Assembly (NCBI RefSeq): GCF_019457595.1
Contig: NZ_CP080419.1
Location: 1,488,001-1,552,000, forward strand
Length of the DNA stretch: 64,000 bases
From: Shewanella psychrotolerans
GTDB lineage: Bacteria > Pseudomonadota > Gammaproteobacteria > Enterobacterales > Shewanellaceae
Direction: 5' to 3'
Shown here: positions 62,811-64,000 of the stretch, piece after piece
Layout: each line of letters opens with the position of its first letter
Numbering within the stretch: position 1 is the first letter of the stretch
Made by a program: the position numbers and the translations under genes
Notes under the pieces: model-generated
The model's database searches: none
Told to the model about the DNA's origin: nothing
The model's input: only the letters and a program-made list of their open reading frames with translations

Positions 62811-63044
62811 GTGACTACAGCATCACAAACCCTTGCATTATTGCCAGGTGAAGAGTTTATTGAGCTCTATAAAGTATTGAAAGTCCAGTCTATGACTGGC
62901 GGTGGTGGCGAAGCTAAATTCGTTATCAGTGAAGGTATGGTTACCGTAGATGGTGAAGTTGAAACACGTAAGCGTAAAAAAGTGACTGCAGGACAAGTGG
63001 TCAGTTTTAATGGCGAAAGCGTGACCATTGTTGCGGCAGGCTAG
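62811..63044 (+). CDS. YbcJ-like S4 RNA-binding domain protein
   Basis: A 77-aa protein consisting of one S4 domain (FIELYKVLKVQSMTGGGGEAKFVI, then GMVTVDGEVETRKRKKV and the final AGQVVSF). It is probably an RNA-binding protein like E. coli YbcJ (70 aa), whose function is unclear. The start is GTG 62811 with AAGGTAG upstream. rraB follows after 22 bp. Confidence 0.88.
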   Translation: MTTASQTLALLPGEEFIELYKVLKVQSMTGGGGEAKFVISEGMVTVDGEVETRKRKKVTAGQVVSFNGESVTIVAAG

Positions 63045-63066
63045 TTTCTAATGATTGGAGTTTATA

Positions 63067-63453
63067 ATGCAATTTCCTGATGATGACAATGGTAAAATGC
63101 TCGCCGCGATGGCTGATGCTGGTATTGATTTAACGAAAGCGCTCGATGTTGATTTTTTTCTTGTTTTTGACGATCAACGTGATGCAGAGTCTGCAGCGCA
63201 AGAGCTAGCTCAATCTGAACTTGAAGGTGAGATGGAATTGCACCTTAACGATGAAGTGGGTAAGTGGGAACTTATCGTCTGTGTTAATATGGTTCCGCAA
63301 TACGATGCTATCGTTGAGCAAGAGATGGAGCTTAACACCTTTGCAGCTGAATTTGGTGGCGCAACAGACGGATGGGGCGTAATGCAGCATCAAGAGGGTG
63401 ACGATGAGTTCGCTGACGATGACCATGAGTGTAGTGACGATTGTAAACACTAA
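63067..63453 (+). CDS. rraB: RraB-family ribonuclease E inhibitor
   Basis: A 128-aa acidic protein of the RraB family, which binds RNase E and alters degradosome activity. It has DAGIDLTKALDVDFFLVFDDQRDAESAAQEL, the core ELIVCVNMVPQYDAIVEQEMEL and GGATDGWGVM, then a very acidic C-terminus (EGDDEFADDDHECSDDCKH) that contains a Cys/His cluster. I use ATG 63067 (MQFPDDDN) after TTGGAG. The match to E. coli RraB is in domain layout and the DGWG segment rather than strong identity. Confidence 0.8.
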   Translation: MQFPDDDNGKMLAAMADAGIDLTKALDVDFFLVFDDQRDAESAAQELAQSELEGEMELHLNDEVGKWELIVCVNMVPQYDAIVEQEMELNTFAAEFGGATDGWGVMQHQEGDDEFADDDHECSDDCKH

Positions 63454-63470
63454 TGCGATTTTAAATAATT

Positions 63471-63497
63471 AAGCCACTAATATTAGTGGCTTTTTTA
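63471..63497 (+). terminator. Terminator of rraB
   Basis: AAGCCACTA and TAGTGGCTT form a 9-bp perfect stem around a 4-nt loop, followed by T-rich sequence. Confidence 0.88.
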
Positions 63498-63553
63498 TAT
63501 TTCAAATTCACAATTTATCAAATGTAGTGCAATTACCATTAAGGGATAAATGA

Positions 63554-64000
63554 ATGGCAAAGCAGATAAGTTTTGGTACTCCTGTTAATGATGCTGAGCG
63601 TTGGGCATTTTCAATGTTAGCCGATGAGTTGCCCGAGAATTACATCTTACTGACTAATGTCGAGATCCCCACCAAGTCAGGTCAAGCCATGGAAGTTGAT
63701 GCTTTAGTGATAGGCGAGTGGGGCGTGTATGTGGTCGATGTAAAAGGCTATATTGGTCGCCTCGATGCAGGTCTGCATGCTTGGTCACTCGATGGTCGTC
63801 AGGTTGATAACAGTTTAGCCAAAGCTAACTACGTTGCGCGCGTTTTGGCGGGTAACGTCAAGCATAAGGTACCTGTTGGGGTTTACGCACCGTGGTGTCA
63901 AGGGATGGTCTTTGTTACGGGGCGCAAAGGCGAAGAGATTGAGCTTGAAAAGCAGGAAGGTTCGTTAAGTATCTATACGCCAAACCAAATCGTCCAAGCA
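63554..64000 (+). CDS. NERD-domain protein, 5' part (continues beyond window)
   Basis: The frame is open from ATG 63554 (MAKQISFGTPVNDAERWAF) to the end of the window, 149 codons so far. The NERD (nuclease-related) core is visible: MEVDALVIGEWGVYVVDVKGYIGRL, with the acidic-then-VDVKG pattern of the restriction-endonuclease-like fold. NERD domains are often fused to kinase or helicase domains; which applies here is out of view. An AAGGGA sequence precedes the start. Confidence 0.8.
   Translation, partial: MAKQISFGTPVNDAERWAFSMLADELPENYILLTNVEIPTKSGQAMEVDALVIGEWGVYVVDVKGYIGRLDAGLHAWSLDGRQVDNSLAKANYVARVLAGNVKHKVPVGVYAPWCQGMVFVTGRKGEEIELEKQEGSLSIYTPNQIVQA

Overview
The window looks like a chromosomal segment of a marine gammaproteobacterium of the order Alteromonadales, most probably Shewanella. 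This rests on several things: FabV as the enoyl-ACP reductase, MiaE, a Vibrio/Shewanella-type TonB2 operon (DUF3450, TtpC, ExbB, ExbD, TonB, TPR), large TonB-dependent receptors with near-identical leaders, and E. coli-like tig-clpP-clpX-lon-hupB-ppiD, sapABCDF and psp clusters. Species is not assigned.

Left part (1-20 kb), housekeeping: the 3' part of feoB, glnS, a Yip1-family membrane protein, miaE, ppiB-lpxH, cysS, folD, a Pro-Arg-His tRNA operon behind a strong stable-RNA promoter, the proteostasis block tig-clpP-clpX-lon-hupB-ppiD (lon with a sigma-32-like promoter), and fabV.

Middle part (20-41.5 kb), envelope stress and DNA repair: sapABCDF and pspF on the minus strand, divergent from pspABC-ycjX-ycjF (sigma-54-type promoter); megL; a DASS/SLC13 symporter and a comEA-like gene, each with a CRP-like site; the 4.5S RNA gene ffs; a ComFB-family gene; then dinG-tauE-priC-DUF2057 diverging from polB. 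A LexA box (CTGT-N8-ACAG) lies between dinG and polB and could serve both.

Accessory part (41.7-54.4 kb): a porin and two TonB-dependent receptors, broken up by insertion sequences. An IS4-type element with a wrecked transposase sits in the loop of the porin terminator and has left an 11-bp target duplication. An IS630 element sits inside an already decayed IS10-like transposase gene, and the TA target can be reconstructed. A non-coding repeat with complementary arms occurs downstream of each receptor gene.

Right part (54.4-64 kb): the six-gene TonB2 operon, whose promoter region contains a perfect 9-bp inverted repeat, then a degenerate GGDEF gene, a DUF885 lipoprotein, ppiC, a GNAT acetyltransferase, a ybcJ-like S4 protein, an rraB-like gene and the start of a NERD-domain gene. 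The porin, receptors and TonB system together suggest an outer-membrane uptake region of unknown substrate.

I did not find a clearly new multi-gene system. The items most worth checking are the Walker A Lys-to-Arg change in SapD, the Exo II Asn-to-Ala change in DNA polymerase II, the SOS-box arrangement that may include priC, the terminator-loop insertion, and the structured repeat.
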